This document shows positions 8,777 to 17,311 of a stretch of 64,000 nt of DNA, piece by piece. How positions within the stretch are numbered: the first letter of the stretch is position 1; every line of letters begins with the position of its first letter. The notes under the pieces were generated by a model that was given only the letters and a program-made list of their open reading frames with translations, did not search any database and was not told the origin of the DNA. Source of the stretch: Pseudomonadota bacterium (lineage in GTDB: Bacteria; Myxococcota_A; Polyangia; Polyangiales; Polyangiaceae); NCBI GenBank assembly GCA_023431345.1, contig JAEYWK010000010.1, forward strand, positions 33,062 through 97,061, given 5' to 3'. Made by a program: the position numbers and the translations under genes.

Positions 8777-10066
8777 ATGACTCGGCTCGCTGCTCGCTCA
8801 CGAACGTGGACCGCCGCGAGCTGCGTCGCCGCGCTGGCGCTGACGGGTTGCGACTCGAGCCGTCCCCGCGCACAGCCTGCCCCCTCGCCCGGCGCCGCCG
8901 CGCCGAACGCGAAGGCGAGCGCGAGCGCCGCACCCGCGACGGGAGCCTCGCCCGCCCCGAGCGCGGAAGCCGCCACACCAGCGCCACCCAAGCCGCGAGC
9001 CCCAGACGAGCTGGCGGAGACGGAGAAGGACGACGAGCCAGTGGCGAGCAGCCGCTACCTGCTCGACGGTCTGAACGACGTCGGCCCCGCCGCGCCGGCG
9101 TCGGCGTTCGCGGCTGGCGTCGTGATGATCACGCGCACCGACGAGCTCGTGGTGTCGAAGCTGCTCGCGGCGCCGAGCAAGTCCAAGCAGCCGGCCGCGG
9201 GCGCGCTGCAAGACGTAGAGCTCGGCCCGCAGAATTTCTGGCCCGTGGCGCGCGGCCCCGCGACGAGCGCGACGCACGCTTACTGGATCTCGAAGGGTCG
9301 CTTGGTGCGCCGCGCGCTCGCGGGCGGTGAGCTGGAGGTGCTCGCGAAAGACGCGCGTGACGGCACCCGGGTCGCGGTCACGAGCTCCCCCGACGTCGTG
9401 GCGTACATCACGGCGCCGGCCGACAAGCAAGATTCGCGAGCCCAAGTGCGGCTGCCCGACGGCAAGCTCTTGCTGCTCACGCCCGAAGGCGCCGCCGCCA
9501 GCAGCGTCTCGCTCACGCGCGTCGGTGACGACGTGATGGTGAGCTACATCGACGGGCGCAGCGGGATGACTCCCGTGCACGCGCGGCGCTTGCGGCTGAA
9601 GAGCGGCACGCTCGATCCGGACGTGGTGGTGTGGGTGTCGGGCGCCACGCAGGGCCTGACCGAGGTCGTCAGCGTCGGCACCGACGCGGCGGCCTGGTTG
9701 GCGTTGCCGGTCGAGCGCGACTCGACCCGCTTCGGCCTCGCGACTCTGGTGGTGGACAAGGATCCGAAGATGGATCCGCCTCTGCGCTGGCGAACCTACG
9801 CAAACGGCTTGGATCGCTCACCCGCCGCCGCCGCGGTGCTGTGCGGAGCGCCGACCGCAGTCTACGTCAGACCGATCGACGCCCGGCCCGGCGCCCATCA
9901 AGAGCTGATGCTCTCCGAGCTCACGCTGGAGGAGAAGGCCCGCTCCGAGCAGGTGGCCACGGCGCGTGGTTTCGCCGACGTGTCGCTCTACCCGCTCCCC
10001 GAAGGCGCCTTGCTCGCCTACGTCGCCGATCGCCGCACGTGGGCGCGCTTGATCCGCTGCAAATAG
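8777..10066 (+). CDS. lipoprotein of unknown function
   Basis: The signal peptide ends in ALTGC (Cys25 from the ATG chosen here). It is followed by about 60 residues rich in Ala, Pro and Ser, typical of a myxobacterial spacer, and then about 330 residues with beta-rich repeats such as PDVVAYITAPADKQ and DDVMVSYIDGRSGMTPV that suggest a propeller-like fold. In-frame GTG and ATG codons 21-24 bases upstream are alternative starts. No catalytic motif recognised. Confidence 0.6.
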   Translation: MTRLAARSRTWTAASCVAALALTGCDSSRPRAQPAPSPGAAAPNAKASASAAPATGASPAPSAEAATPAPPKPRAPDELAETEKDDEPVASSRYLLDGLNDVGPAAPASAFAAGVVMITRTDELVVSKLLAAPSKSKQPAAGALQDVELGPQNFWPVARGPATSATHAYWISKGRLVRRALAGGELEVLAKDARDGTRVAVTSSPDVVAYITAPADKQDSRAQVRLPDGKLLLLTPEGAAASSVSLTRVGDDVMVSYIDGRSGMTPVHARRLRLKSGTLDPDVVVWVSGATQGLTEVVSVGTDAAAWLALPVERDSTRFGLATLVVDKDPKMDPPLRWRTYANGLDRSPAAAAVLCGAPTAVYVRPIDARPGAHQELMLSELTLEEKARSEQVATARGFADVSLYPLPEGALLAYVADRRTWARLIRCK

Positions 10067-10105
10067 CTATACGACAGGCCGAGGTGCGGCTAAACGACCG
10101 CCCTC

Positions 10106-10963
10106 ATGCCCCGAGCGCAGCCAGCCAAACGCCGCACGCCGTCGAAGAAGAAGCCCAAGAGCCGCGCGCCGAAATCGCGCTTCACCGCCAAGACCGCCGA
10201 TAAGCACCTGCTCTATCAGCTGTCGGTGCAGGCGCCCGACACCGAGGTCGAGTTCCTCGACGAGTGGTTCAAGAAGATCCGCGGCCGAAAGCCCTCGAGC
10301 TTCCGCGAAGACTTCTGCGGTACGGCCATCTTGTGCGCGGCGTGGGTGAAGAGCGGCAAGGAGCGAACCGCGACCGGGCTCGATATCCACAAGCCCACGC
10401 TGGATTGGGGGCGCAAGCACAACCTGGCGCCCCTCGGTGACGCGCAGGAGCGCGTGACGCTCTTGCAGCAAGACGTGCGCGCGACCGTCAAGCAGAAGCA
10501 CGACATCATCTGCGCGTTCAACTTCAGCTATTGGATCTTCAAGACGCGCGAAGAAATGCGCGCCTACTTTCAGAAGGTGCGCTCGGGCCTCGCCAAGGGC
10601 GGCTTGTTCTACCTCGACGCCTACGGCGGCTGGGAATCCCACGAGCCGATGCAAGAGCACCGCAAGATCAAAGAGGGGTTCACCTATGTGTGGGACCAGA
10701 ACAAGTTCGACGCCATCACCCACGACGTCACCAACTACATTCATTTCGAGTTCAAGGACGGCACCAAGCTCCAGAAGGCGTTCCGCTACGACTGGCGCTT
10801 CTGGTCGATGCCGGAGCTGCAAGAGCTCTTGAAGGAGGCAGGTTTCTCGAAGGTGCACGTATACTGGGACACCAGCGCCGACGAAACCAAGGATGACTAC
10901 CGGGTCCGCACGCGGGCGCCGAACCAGCCTGGCTGGCTAGCCTACATGGTCGCGGAGGGCTGA
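10106..10963 (+). CDS. class I SAM-dependent methyltransferase
   Basis: After a very basic N-terminal tail (about residues 5-30, many KKK/RR), the protein has a SAM-binding core: REDFCGTAILCAAW corresponds to motif I, TGLDIHKPTLDWG ends in the acidic residue of motif II, and LLQQDVR followed by HDIICAFNFSYWIF provides motifs III-IV. The basic tail suggests contact with nucleic acid or ribosomes, but the substrate cannot be read from the sequence. It stands 39 bases after the lipoprotein gene on the same strand. Confidence 0.75.
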   Translation: MPRAQPAKRRTPSKKKPKSRAPKSRFTAKTADKHLLYQLSVQAPDTEVEFLDEWFKKIRGRKPSSFREDFCGTAILCAAWVKSGKERTATGLDIHKPTLDWGRKHNLAPLGDAQERVTLLQQDVRATVKQKHDIICAFNFSYWIFKTREEMRAYFQKVRSGLAKGGLFYLDAYGGWESHEPMQEHRKIKEGFTYVWDQNKFDAITHDVTNYIHFEFKDGTKLQKAFRYDWRFWSMPELQELLKEAGFSKVHVYWDTSADETKDDYRVRTRAPNQPGWLAYMVAEG

Positions 10964-11028
10964 AATCGCCACCCGACGCTGGGCGTGAACCGATTCGGCC
11001 GGCTCGTGCGTCTCACCACAGGAAACCG

Positions 11029-11586
11029 ATGATCGCATTCAAGGCTCTGAGCCCGCTCGCGCTGCTCGCTGCGGGCCTGATCGTCGCGGGCTGCGCCGCC
11101 CAGCGCTCGCCCGAGTCCGAGACCGCTCCCTTCACGGCCGCGCCGCCGGCAGACGCACCGGGCATGCCGGCGTCCGCCCGAGAAGACTCGGCTGACCTCG
11201 ACCAGGCCGAGCCAGCAACCTTGGCTGAGGCCGAGGCCTGGCTGGAGAGCGCCCGAGCTGACCTCGACCGCCTGGCGCTGAACGATGCCTCGCCGAAGGC
11301 GTCGGGCGGAGCCGCCGCGCCCACGGAGGCGGCCGCCCCGCGCCCCGCGCCGCCGCGCGCCGAGAAGCGCGCTGCGGACCAAGCGGCCGAAGCCCCCGCT
11401 CAGCGTGCTCCCGAGAAAGACGCCGCCGACCGCTGCGAGACGGCGTGCAAAGCGTTCTCGTCGCTGTCGCGCGCGAGCGACGCGGTGTGCCGATTGGATA
11501 GCCAGGGCGGGGCGCGCTGCGAGCGGGCGCGCCAAATCCAAAGCGACGCTTCGCGCCGCGTCGCCAGCTGCGGCTGCTCGAAGTAA
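11029..11586 (+). CDS. small Cys-rich lipoprotein of unknown function
   Basis: A signal peptide ends in LIVAGC (Cys22). An Ala/Pro/Glu-rich linker fills the middle, and the last 50 residues form a compact Cys-rich segment (CETACKAF, DAVCRLD, GARCERARQ, ASCGC) that could fold as a disulphide-bonded helical bundle. Similar short domains occur in many myxobacterial lipoproteins without known role. It sits 9 bases before gluQ. Confidence 0.6.
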   Translation: MIAFKALSPLALLAAGLIVAGCAAQRSPESETAPFTAAPPADAPGMPASAREDSADLDQAEPATLAEAEAWLESARADLDRLALNDASPKASGGAAAPTEAAAPRPAPPRAEKRAADQAAEAPAQRAPEKDAADRCETACKAFSSLSRASDAVCRLDSQGGARCERARQIQSDASRRVASCGCSK

Positions 11587-11595
11587 CCTCGCCGC

Positions 11596-12537
11596 GTGTA
11601 CGTCGGTCGTTTGGCCCCCAGCCCTACCGGGCTCTTGCACCTCGGGCACGCGCGCAGCTTCTTGATCGCCTGGTGGCGAGCGCGACAGCGCGGGGGCAAG
11701 CTGCTGATGCGGCTCGAAGATCTCGACGGGCCGCGCGCGAAGCCGGAGCTCGGCGACGCCGCGCTGGAAGACTTGAAATGGCTGGGGCTCGATTGGGATG
11801 GGCCGAGCTACGTGCAGTCGACGGGGCTCGAGGAGCTCGCGGCGAGCGCGCGGCGACTGGAGCACGAGGGCAAGGCGTACGCCTGTGTGTGCTCGCGCGG
11901 TGACGTGCGCTCGGCGCAGAGCGCGCCGCAGCTCGGCGACAGTGAGCCACGCTATCCGGGCACCTGCCGCGGCAGATTTCGCTCGCTCGCAGACGCCGCG
12001 CGCGAGACCGGCAAAGCGGCAGGGCTGCGGCTGGCGGTCGAAGACGGGCCCATCAGCGTCCGTGACGAGCTCTGCGGCGAGCGGAGCTTCGACGTGCAAG
12101 CCGAGGTGGGGGATTTTTTGATCGCGAAGCGTGACGGCGCCCCCGCCTACCAGCTCGCGGTCGTGCTCGACGACGCGCGCCAAGGCGTGACGGAGGTGGT
12201 GCGCGGCGACGATTTGCTGCCCAGCGCGGCGCGACAGAAGCTGCTGCAGCGCGCGCTCGGGTTACCGGAGCTGGGTTACGTGCACGTGCCGCTCGTGCAC
12301 GACGAGCATGGCCGGCGGCTCGCCAAGCGTCACGACGATCTGAGCTTGCGCGAGCTGCGCGAGGGCGGCACGGATCCGCGCGCCATCGTGGCTTGGGCCG
12401 CGAGATCGTGCGGCATCGTCTGCCCCGCTCGCGTCACCGCCCGGGTCGCCCTCATCAACTTCTCTCTCGCCAAGCTGCCCCGGGGGCCCGTCATCCTCGA
12501 CTCCGAGACGGTCTCTGCGCTCCGGGCCGCCCGGTAG
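11596..12537 (+). CDS. gluQ: glutamyl-Q tRNA(Asp) synthetase
   Basis: GluQ attaches glutamate to the queuosine base of tRNA(Asp) and corresponds to the catalytic half of GluRS. The class I signature APSPTGLLHLGHARS is at the N-terminus, and a KMSKS-like RLAKRHDD lies near residue 240. The family zinc site is present: Cys97, Cys99, Tyr120 and Cys124 (CVC then YPGTC). The 313-residue length matches the family, with no anticodon-binding domain. The start is GTG, 9 bases after the lipoprotein stop codon. Confidence 0.9.
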   Translation: MYVGRLAPSPTGLLHLGHARSFLIAWWRARQRGGKLLMRLEDLDGPRAKPELGDAALEDLKWLGLDWDGPSYVQSTGLEELAASARRLEHEGKAYACVCSRGDVRSAQSAPQLGDSEPRYPGTCRGRFRSLADAARETGKAAGLRLAVEDGPISVRDELCGERSFDVQAEVGDFLIAKRDGAPAYQLAVVLDDARQGVTEVVRGDDLLPSAARQKLLQRALGLPELGYVHVPLVHDEHGRRLAKRHDDLSLRELREGGTDPRAIVAWAARSCGIVCPARVTARVALINFSLAKLPRGPVILDSETVSALRAAR

Positions 12538-12559
12538 ATCGCGTCGCCCGCCGGGCACC

Positions 12560-12579
12560 GCTCGCGAACTAGCGCGAGC
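12560..12579. terminator. possible bidirectional terminator hairpin
   Basis: GCTCGCG and CGCGAGC form a 7-bp stem around a 6-base loop in the 56-base gap between two convergent genes. There is no U-tract, so the call rests on position and stem strength. Confidence 0.35.
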
Positions 12580-12593
12580 GCCGCTCGCTCTCC

Positions 12594-13202
12594 TCAGACC
12601 GTCAGCTTCCGCTGCGGGTCGAGGGATACGAGCATGGCCTCGGTCGCCCCGACCGGAGCGCTCTCGCCTTCGCTCAGGACCAAGACTCGCAGCTCGTGCG
12701 TCGTCGGGTCGCCGCTGAGCACCGCGACCCGCAGCGCTTGGTGGTCCGCGACGCTGCGGGTCGTGACGGGCGGTGTCAGCGGGCTCGGCACGACCATCAC
12801 CGAAGATTGCGTCGGCGGCGCCGGGGGGATTTCGGCGATCTGTACGCCGCTCTGCAGTGACGCGCGCGTGAGGGACGTGGCGGGTGAGTCGACGATCGTT
12901 TGCTCGGTGAAGTCGTCGTAGGGGGTGAGCGCAGCGGCTTCGTTCAGCGAGCCGGGCGGCTCCGACGCGACGTTGACCTCGGCTCGCAGATCGGCGGCCG
13001 CGCGCGCCAGCCCGAGCGCGCGCAGGTCGTTACCGGCCGACTCGGCGTTCTCGGCAGCGCGCTGGATCCAGCGCACGGCCTCGAGGTTCTGGCCTTTGAG
13101 CCAAAGCGCCCGCGCGGTCTCCAGCGCGAGCTCGACTTCGGCGACGTCGCCCGCTTCCGCGCGCGGCAAGTTGGGGGATAGGTCGGCCATGGGGCGCGGC
13201 AT
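12594..13202 (-). CDS. hypothetical protein with N-terminal TPR-like helices
   Basis: Residues about 15-80 form amphipathic helices (VELALETARALWLKGQNL, AVRWIQRAAENAESAGND) resembling a short tetratricopeptide-type hairpin pair. The rest is Thr/Pro/Ser-rich with a hydrophobic beta-rich end (HELRVLVLSEGE). No signal peptide is seen. Three possible starts lie within 40 bases; the one given is an ATG. It follows the POT transporter on the same strand with a short gap and may share its transcript. Function unknown. Confidence 0.55.
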   Translation of the reverse strand: MPRPMADLSPNLPRAEAGDVAEVELALETARALWLKGQNLEAVRWIQRAAENAESAGNDLRALGLARAAADLRAEVNVASEPPGSLNEAAALTPYDDFTEQTIVDSPATSLTRASLQSGVQIAEIPPAPPTQSSVMVVPSPLTPPVTTRSVADHQALRVAVLSGDPTTHELRVLVLSEGESAPVGATEAMLVSLDPQRKLTV

Positions 13203-13238
13203 TGTGAACGGCTCGCGCCCCGCTTCCAAGACGGTTTT

Positions 13239-14696
13239 TCAGCGCACCCCGCCCATCCGGCGCGTCAGAGCGGGGGAGAACAGACACAAGAGCAGCCCGA
13301 CGGCCAGCGCAATGACGGCGATGCCGCCGAACACGGAGCCGTAGACCATGACCGTCTTCGCGGCCGCTACCGCGTTCTCGCCCGATCCTGCGTCTTTGAC
13401 CCCCGTCAGACGCGCGATGAGCGACGCGGTGTATTGGGCTTCGGCGCTGGCCAGAAACCACGCCCCCATCATCAGGCCCACGATGCGCTGAGGGGCGAGC
13501 TTCGTCACCATCGACAGGCCGACCGGTGACAGGCAAAGCTCGCCCGTGGTGTGCAGAGCGATGCCGAGCAGCAGCCACACCAGCGGCACGACGCCGGTGG
13601 CCTGCGAGCCCGATGCGCCCAGCCACATCGCGCCGAAGCCGAGCCCGAGCTGGATGGTGCCCAAACCGAACTTCATCGGGGTCGAGGGCTCGAGCGGACC
13701 CAGCTTGCGCCAGAGCCAGATCAAGAACGGTGAGAACAGCAGCACGTAGGCCGAGTTCACCGAAGCGAACACGGATGGCTCGATGGTGGTACCGAGCACG
13801 GTGCGGTCGACGTTGCGCTCCGTGAACAGCGCCATCGAGCTGCCGGCCTGCTCGAAGAAAGCCCAGAACACGGTCGAAAAAACGATCAGCACGAGCGCCA
13901 CGGACATGGGACCTCGCTCTTCGGCCTTCGCGCGACGCACGAGGTAGTAGATGAGGCCGAGCAGCGTCGTCGCGCAGACCGCGTGCAGCAGCGTACCGAG
14001 CACTTCACCCTGCTGAACGAGGATCCACGCCAGCAGCACGGCCACCGGAGTGAGCAGGTAAACGAGCCATTGCCGGCTGAGCCCGAACAAGAACGGCTCG
14101 TTCAGCTTCTGCAGATCGGGCGGCTCGGCGGCGCCGGCCAAGAAGCGCTGCCCCCACATGAAGACGGCCAAGCCGATCAGCATGCCGACGCCGGCGAGAC
14201 CGAAGCCGAGGTGCCAGCCGTATTTTTGCCCCAAGTGGCCGCAAATACCGGCGGTCATGCCGCCGAGGTTGATGCCCATGTAGAAGATGGCGAACGCGCG
14301 GTCACGCTTGTGATCGTCATCCGAGTAGACGCGCCCGACGATGGTCGAGATGTTGGGCTTGAAGAAGCCGTTGCCGCAAATGAGCAGCGCGAGCGCGAGA
14401 TAAAAGAGCTGATCGAACGCCATCGCGAAATGGCCGAGCGACATCAACAGGCCGCCCCACAGCACGGCCTTGCGCCCGCCCAGCAGCTTGTCCGCCAGCA
14501 TGCCGCCGATGACGGGCGTCGTGTAGACGAGCGCGGTGTAGCTGCCGTAGACGATGTACGCGGCGTCGTCGCTGTAGCGAAAGTGCTGCGTCATGTAGAA
14601 CACGAGCAGCGCGCGCATGCCGTAGAAGCTGAAGCGCTCCCAGGTTTCCGCGAAGAAGAGGACCCTGAGCGCCTTGGGCTGATTCGATGTGTCCAC
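13239..14696 (-). CDS. POT/PTR2-family proton-dependent oligopeptide transporter
   Basis: Major-facilitator proteins of the POT family import di- and tripeptides with protons. ETWERFSFYGMRALL carries the conserved ExxERFxYYG region of helix 1, and the second PTR2 signature appears as FAIFYMGINLGG. About 12-14 hydrophobic helices are present over 485 residues, a normal length. I place the start at the GTG before DTSNQPKALR, because sequence further upstream is Arg-rich and unlike the family and would run into the preceding gene. Confidence 0.88.
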   Translation of the reverse strand: MDTSNQPKALRVLFFAETWERFSFYGMRALLVFYMTQHFRYSDDAAYIVYGSYTALVYTTPVIGGMLADKLLGGRKAVLWGGLLMSLGHFAMAFDQLFYLALALLICGNGFFKPNISTIVGRVYSDDDHKRDRAFAIFYMGINLGGMTAGICGHLGQKYGWHLGFGLAGVGMLIGLAVFMWGQRFLAGAAEPPDLQKLNEPFLFGLSRQWLVYLLTPVAVLLAWILVQQGEVLGTLLHAVCATTLLGLIYYLVRRAKAEERGPMSVALVLIVFSTVFWAFFEQAGSSMALFTERNVDRTVLGTTIEPSVFASVNSAYVLLFSPFLIWLWRKLGPLEPSTPMKFGLGTIQLGLGFGAMWLGASGSQATGVVPLVWLLLGIALHTTGELCLSPVGLSMVTKLAPQRIVGLMMGAWFLASAEAQYTASLIARLTGVKDAGSGENAVAAAKTVMVYGSVFGGIAVIALAVGLLLCLFSPALTRRMGGVR

Positions 14697-14799
14697 GCCA
14701 GGCCCATCCCAGCATGGAGGCGCACGGCGTTGCCAGTGAGAAAGCCGGCGCCGAGCGCGCGCACGACGCGGAAAGGGACGGCGAAGCCCGCGCGCCGCG

Positions 14800-15939
14800 C
14801 TACGCGGATGTTTCCGGGTTCGACGCGACCGGCCGCCGCACGCCTCCGCGCGCGAGGTGGTCGGTGAGCGACGCGATGCGCGTGATGTCCTCGAGCCCGA
14901 GCACACCGAGGGCGGCGCCTTCACCGCGCACCACCACCGGCGCGCCGCCGTTCTCTTGCAAGACGCGCCGCACCTCGGACAGCGGCATCTCGGGCGGCAC
15001 CGTCTGCGGCCCGCGACGCGTGATGGCCGCGAGCGGAGCGTGCAGGCCGACGCGCCCCGCGAGCGAGACCACGTCGTCGCGCGATAGGGTGCCGATGGGC
15101 TCGATGCCGTGTGTGATCAAGAAGTTCGCCTGTGACGAGCGCAGCGTTTGGTCGACGGCCGCGCCGACGCTGTCGCCGGGCTCGAAGGTCACCGCTTGCG
15201 GATCGCACACTTCACCGGCGCTGAGCTCGGAGAGCAGCACGTTGGTGCGGGCCGTCGCGCGCTCTTGGCCCGCGCCCATGAACACCAAGATGGCGATGAA
15301 CACGAGCAGCGGCTGGTACTGAAATCCGTAAAACGCGAGGGCCACGGCGAGCACCTGCGCCAGCGCCGCAGCCACGTTCGTCGCGCGCACCTGACCCAAG
15401 AAGAAGCTCAGCGAGGCGCGGAGCACGCGACCGCCGTCCATCGGCAGCGCCGGGATCATGTTGAAGAGCGCCAGCATGATGTTGCCCTGCAAGAGCACGA
15501 ACAGCAGGCTGCGCAGGGACGGCGGAGCCAGCGCGTGCTTGCGCAGCTCGTCGAGATCGAGCAGCTGAAGCGGAGAGACTCGCAGGGCCAAGAACAACCC
15601 GAGCGCGATGAACGCGTTGACGAGCGGCCCCGCCAGAGCGATCGACAGCTCGTGCAGCGGCTTCTTCGGCTCCGAGAGCAGCCGCGCTACCCCGCCGATC
15701 GGTAGCAGGACGATCTCGCGAACGCCGACGCCGAAGCGCTGCGCCACCAAGCTGTGCCCCAGCTCGTGCAAGACGACGCAGCCGAACAGGCACACGACCG
15801 TCAGCGCTCCGAACACGGCGCCTCGCGATCCGTGAAGATCACCCAGCTCGCTCGCGCTGAGGAGCACGAGCAGCGCAAACGTGAAATGGACTCGGATGTC
15901 GATGCCCGAGACGCTGCCGAGCCGGAGGGACCAACGCAC
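14800..15939 (-). CDS. site-2 protease (M50 family) with C-terminal CBS domains
   Basis: This is an intramembrane zinc metalloprotease of the RIP/S2P type. The zinc motif HELGH sits near residues 58-62, and the third ligand region is NMIPALPMDGGRVLR. After six or so membrane segments, two CBS domains (about residues 230-360) end the protein; such domains often bind adenosyl nucleotides. The GTG start used here gives the family-typical N-terminus RWSLRLGSVSGIDIRVH. An ATG 63 bases upstream is possible. No anti-sigma factor or other obvious substrate is next to it. The control region ahead is shared with a divergent hydrolase gene. Confidence 0.87.
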   Translation of the reverse strand: MRWSLRLGSVSGIDIRVHFTFALLVLLSASELGDLHGSRGAVFGALTVVCLFGCVVLHELGHSLVAQRFGVGVREIVLLPIGGVARLLSEPKKPLHELSIALAGPLVNAFIALGLFLALRVSPLQLLDLDELRKHALAPPSLRSLLFVLLQGNIMLALFNMIPALPMDGGRVLRASLSFFLGQVRATNVAAALAQVLAVALAFYGFQYQPLLVFIAILVFMGAGQERATARTNVLLSELSAGEVCDPQAVTFEPGDSVGAAVDQTLRSSQANFLITHGIEPIGTLSRDDVVSLAGRVGLHAPLAAITRRGPQTVPPEMPLSEVRRVLQENGGAPVVVRGEGAALGVLGLEDITRIASLTDHLARGGVRRPVASNPETSA

Positions 15940-16039
15940 CGGCGAAGCATAGGCCCGGAGCCGGTGCTTCGCCCCCCTGGATGATGAGTGACGGGGCGTC
16001 ATCGCGGAGGTGACGGGAGCGTTTCGAGCTCGCTAGGAA

Positions 16040-16057
16040 CATTTCAACTTTGAAATG
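16040..16057. promoter_or_regulatory. perfect palindromic operator-like site
   Basis: CATTTCAA-CT-TTGAAATG has two perfect 8-base arms with a 2-base centre. It lies in an unusually AT-rich pocket between the divergent site-2 protease and hydrolase genes. The symmetry fits a dimeric regulator site; the regulator is unknown. Confidence 0.5.
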
Positions 16058-16106
16058 ATACCAACCCCCATGCCCACCTAACCTCATGTTTTGCATTGAG
16101 GATTCT

Positions 16107-16123
16107 TTGGCACGGAGCGTGCT
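16107..16123 (+). promoter_or_regulatory. putative sigma-54 (RpoN) promoter
   Basis: TTGGCACGGAGCGTGCT matches the -24/-12 consensus YTGGCACGN4TTGCW at every position but one (T to G at the first T of TTGC), with exact GG-to-GC spacing. It points toward the hydrolase gene, whose start is about 155 bases downstream. Sigma-54 promoters require an enhancer-binding protein, and the palindrome about 50 bases upstream could be its site. Confidence 0.55.
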
Positions 16124-16279
16124 TATAAGAATACTCGCAGACGGCGCCCTTGGTGCCCCCCCCTCCGCCTCGGTCGCCGTCTCCCTAATCTTCTCAGCGG
16201 CTTGGAACGCTCCCCTCGTTCCGAGCCGTTGTCCTTTTGTGGCGACGAAGGCGGGCGCGGGGCGGAGGTAGAGTCGGGC

Positions 16280-16885
16280 GTGGTCACGCGATTCTTGCTC
16301 GCCCCCGGCGCCGGCGCCCCTTCGACTTCGGCCTGGATGCAGCGCTTCGCAGAGCTGCTCGGTAGCGCGGGGCCGGTGAGGACCTTCGACTACCCGTACA
16401 TGCACGCGGCGGCCCAGGGCCGGCGGCGCAAGGCCCCCGACAAGCTCGACGTCTTGATCGCGGCCCATCGCCAGGAGCTCGAGGCGCTACGCAGCGAGGC
16501 GGCGAGCGCTGACCGTCTCGTGCTGGCCGGCAAGAGCATGGGGAGCCGCGTCGGCTGCCACCTCTCCTTGGAAGCCGAGGTGAGCGGTCTCATCTGCTTC
16601 GGGTACCCGCTGCGCGGTCAGAACGGCAAGCTGCGCGACGAGGTGCTGGTCGCCATGACGAAGCCCGTCCTCTTCGTGCAAGGCACCCGCGACGCGCTGT
16701 GCTCGCTCGACGAGCTCGAGCAGGTGCGGAGGCGCATGCGGGCTCGTAGCGAGCTGTTCGTCGTCGACAGCGGCGACCACTCCCTCGAAGCCACGAAGAC
16801 AGCCCTGAAGGCTCGCGGCACGACTCAGCACGAGGTCGAGCTGGCGATCGTGGCGGCCGTGCGCGCGTTCTGCGCCGGCCTTTGA
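16280..16885 (+). CDS. alpha/beta hydrolase (TEX30/KANL3-like)
   Basis: A compact alpha/beta hydrolase of about 200 residues. The oxyanion-side motif is FLLAPGAGAPSTSAWM, the nucleophile elbow is GKSMGSR (Ser in GxSxG-like context), the acid is in GTRDALCS and the catalytic His in SGDHSLE. This order fits the TEX30/KANL3 group of dienelactone-hydrolase-like proteins. The GTG start follows GGAGG by about 12 bases. A sigma-54-type promoter lies upstream. Substrate unknown. Confidence 0.75.
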   Translation: MVTRFLLAPGAGAPSTSAWMQRFAELLGSAGPVRTFDYPYMHAAAQGRRRKAPDKLDVLIAAHRQELEALRSEAASADRLVLAGKSMGSRVGCHLSLEAEVSGLICFGYPLRGQNGKLRDEVLVAMTKPVLFVQGTRDALCSLDELEQVRRRMRARSELFVVDSGDHSLEATKTALKARGTTQHEVELAIVAAVRAFCAGL

Positions 16886-16912
16886 GGGCGGAGCGTCGCT
16901 CGAAAGGACCGC

Positions 16913-17311
16913 GACATGTCTAGCCTAGGGCGTGTCGCTAAATTGGGAGCGCTCGCGCGTGCCCGTAAACGTGCCCCTGCCCGTGCCCGACGGTCCGTGA
17001 GGCGACGTTGGGCCCGTTCGTTTGTAGGCCGAGGTTTGTGGCGCGGGCGCGCCGCGCCCAGCTGGGCGCGCAGGGCGAGCCGACCTTCGTCGTCAAGACC
17101 CCGACGATGAGTGGCACAGCATGGACAGCACGCTCAATCGCGCTCATCAGCACGCAGCCGGAGCAAAAGGGGACCGTCGGAGCACCGCATCGGTCGGTCT
17201 CACAAACCCAGGCCTACCAGCCAAAAACACGCCGACGGTGACTTACGGACCATCGGGCACGGGCACGGGCACGTTTACGGCGAGACCAGCAATTCAGGGA
17301 CATGTCTAGCC
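16913..17311. repeat. MITE-like inverted-repeat element flanked by 13-bp direct repeats
   Basis: Two diverged arms of about 105-110 bases lie in inverted orientation at about 16930-17040 and 17201-17304. Each arm carries CTRAATTG near the outer end, CCGTAAACGTGCCC, a short GTGCCC tandem run, GGTCCGT and GGTTTGTG. The same 13 bases, GACATGTCTAGCC, occur in direct orientation at both outer edges, as a target-site duplication would. No transposase gene fits inside; the interior holds only an 18-bp palindrome at 17053-17070. No other gene is seen in this roughly 420-base gap. Confidence 0.55.

Noticed and set aside
16086..16271. Small open frame starting at ATGTTTTGCATTGAG
   Set aside because: It spans the sigma-54-type promoter and has no ribosome site; more likely leader sequence.
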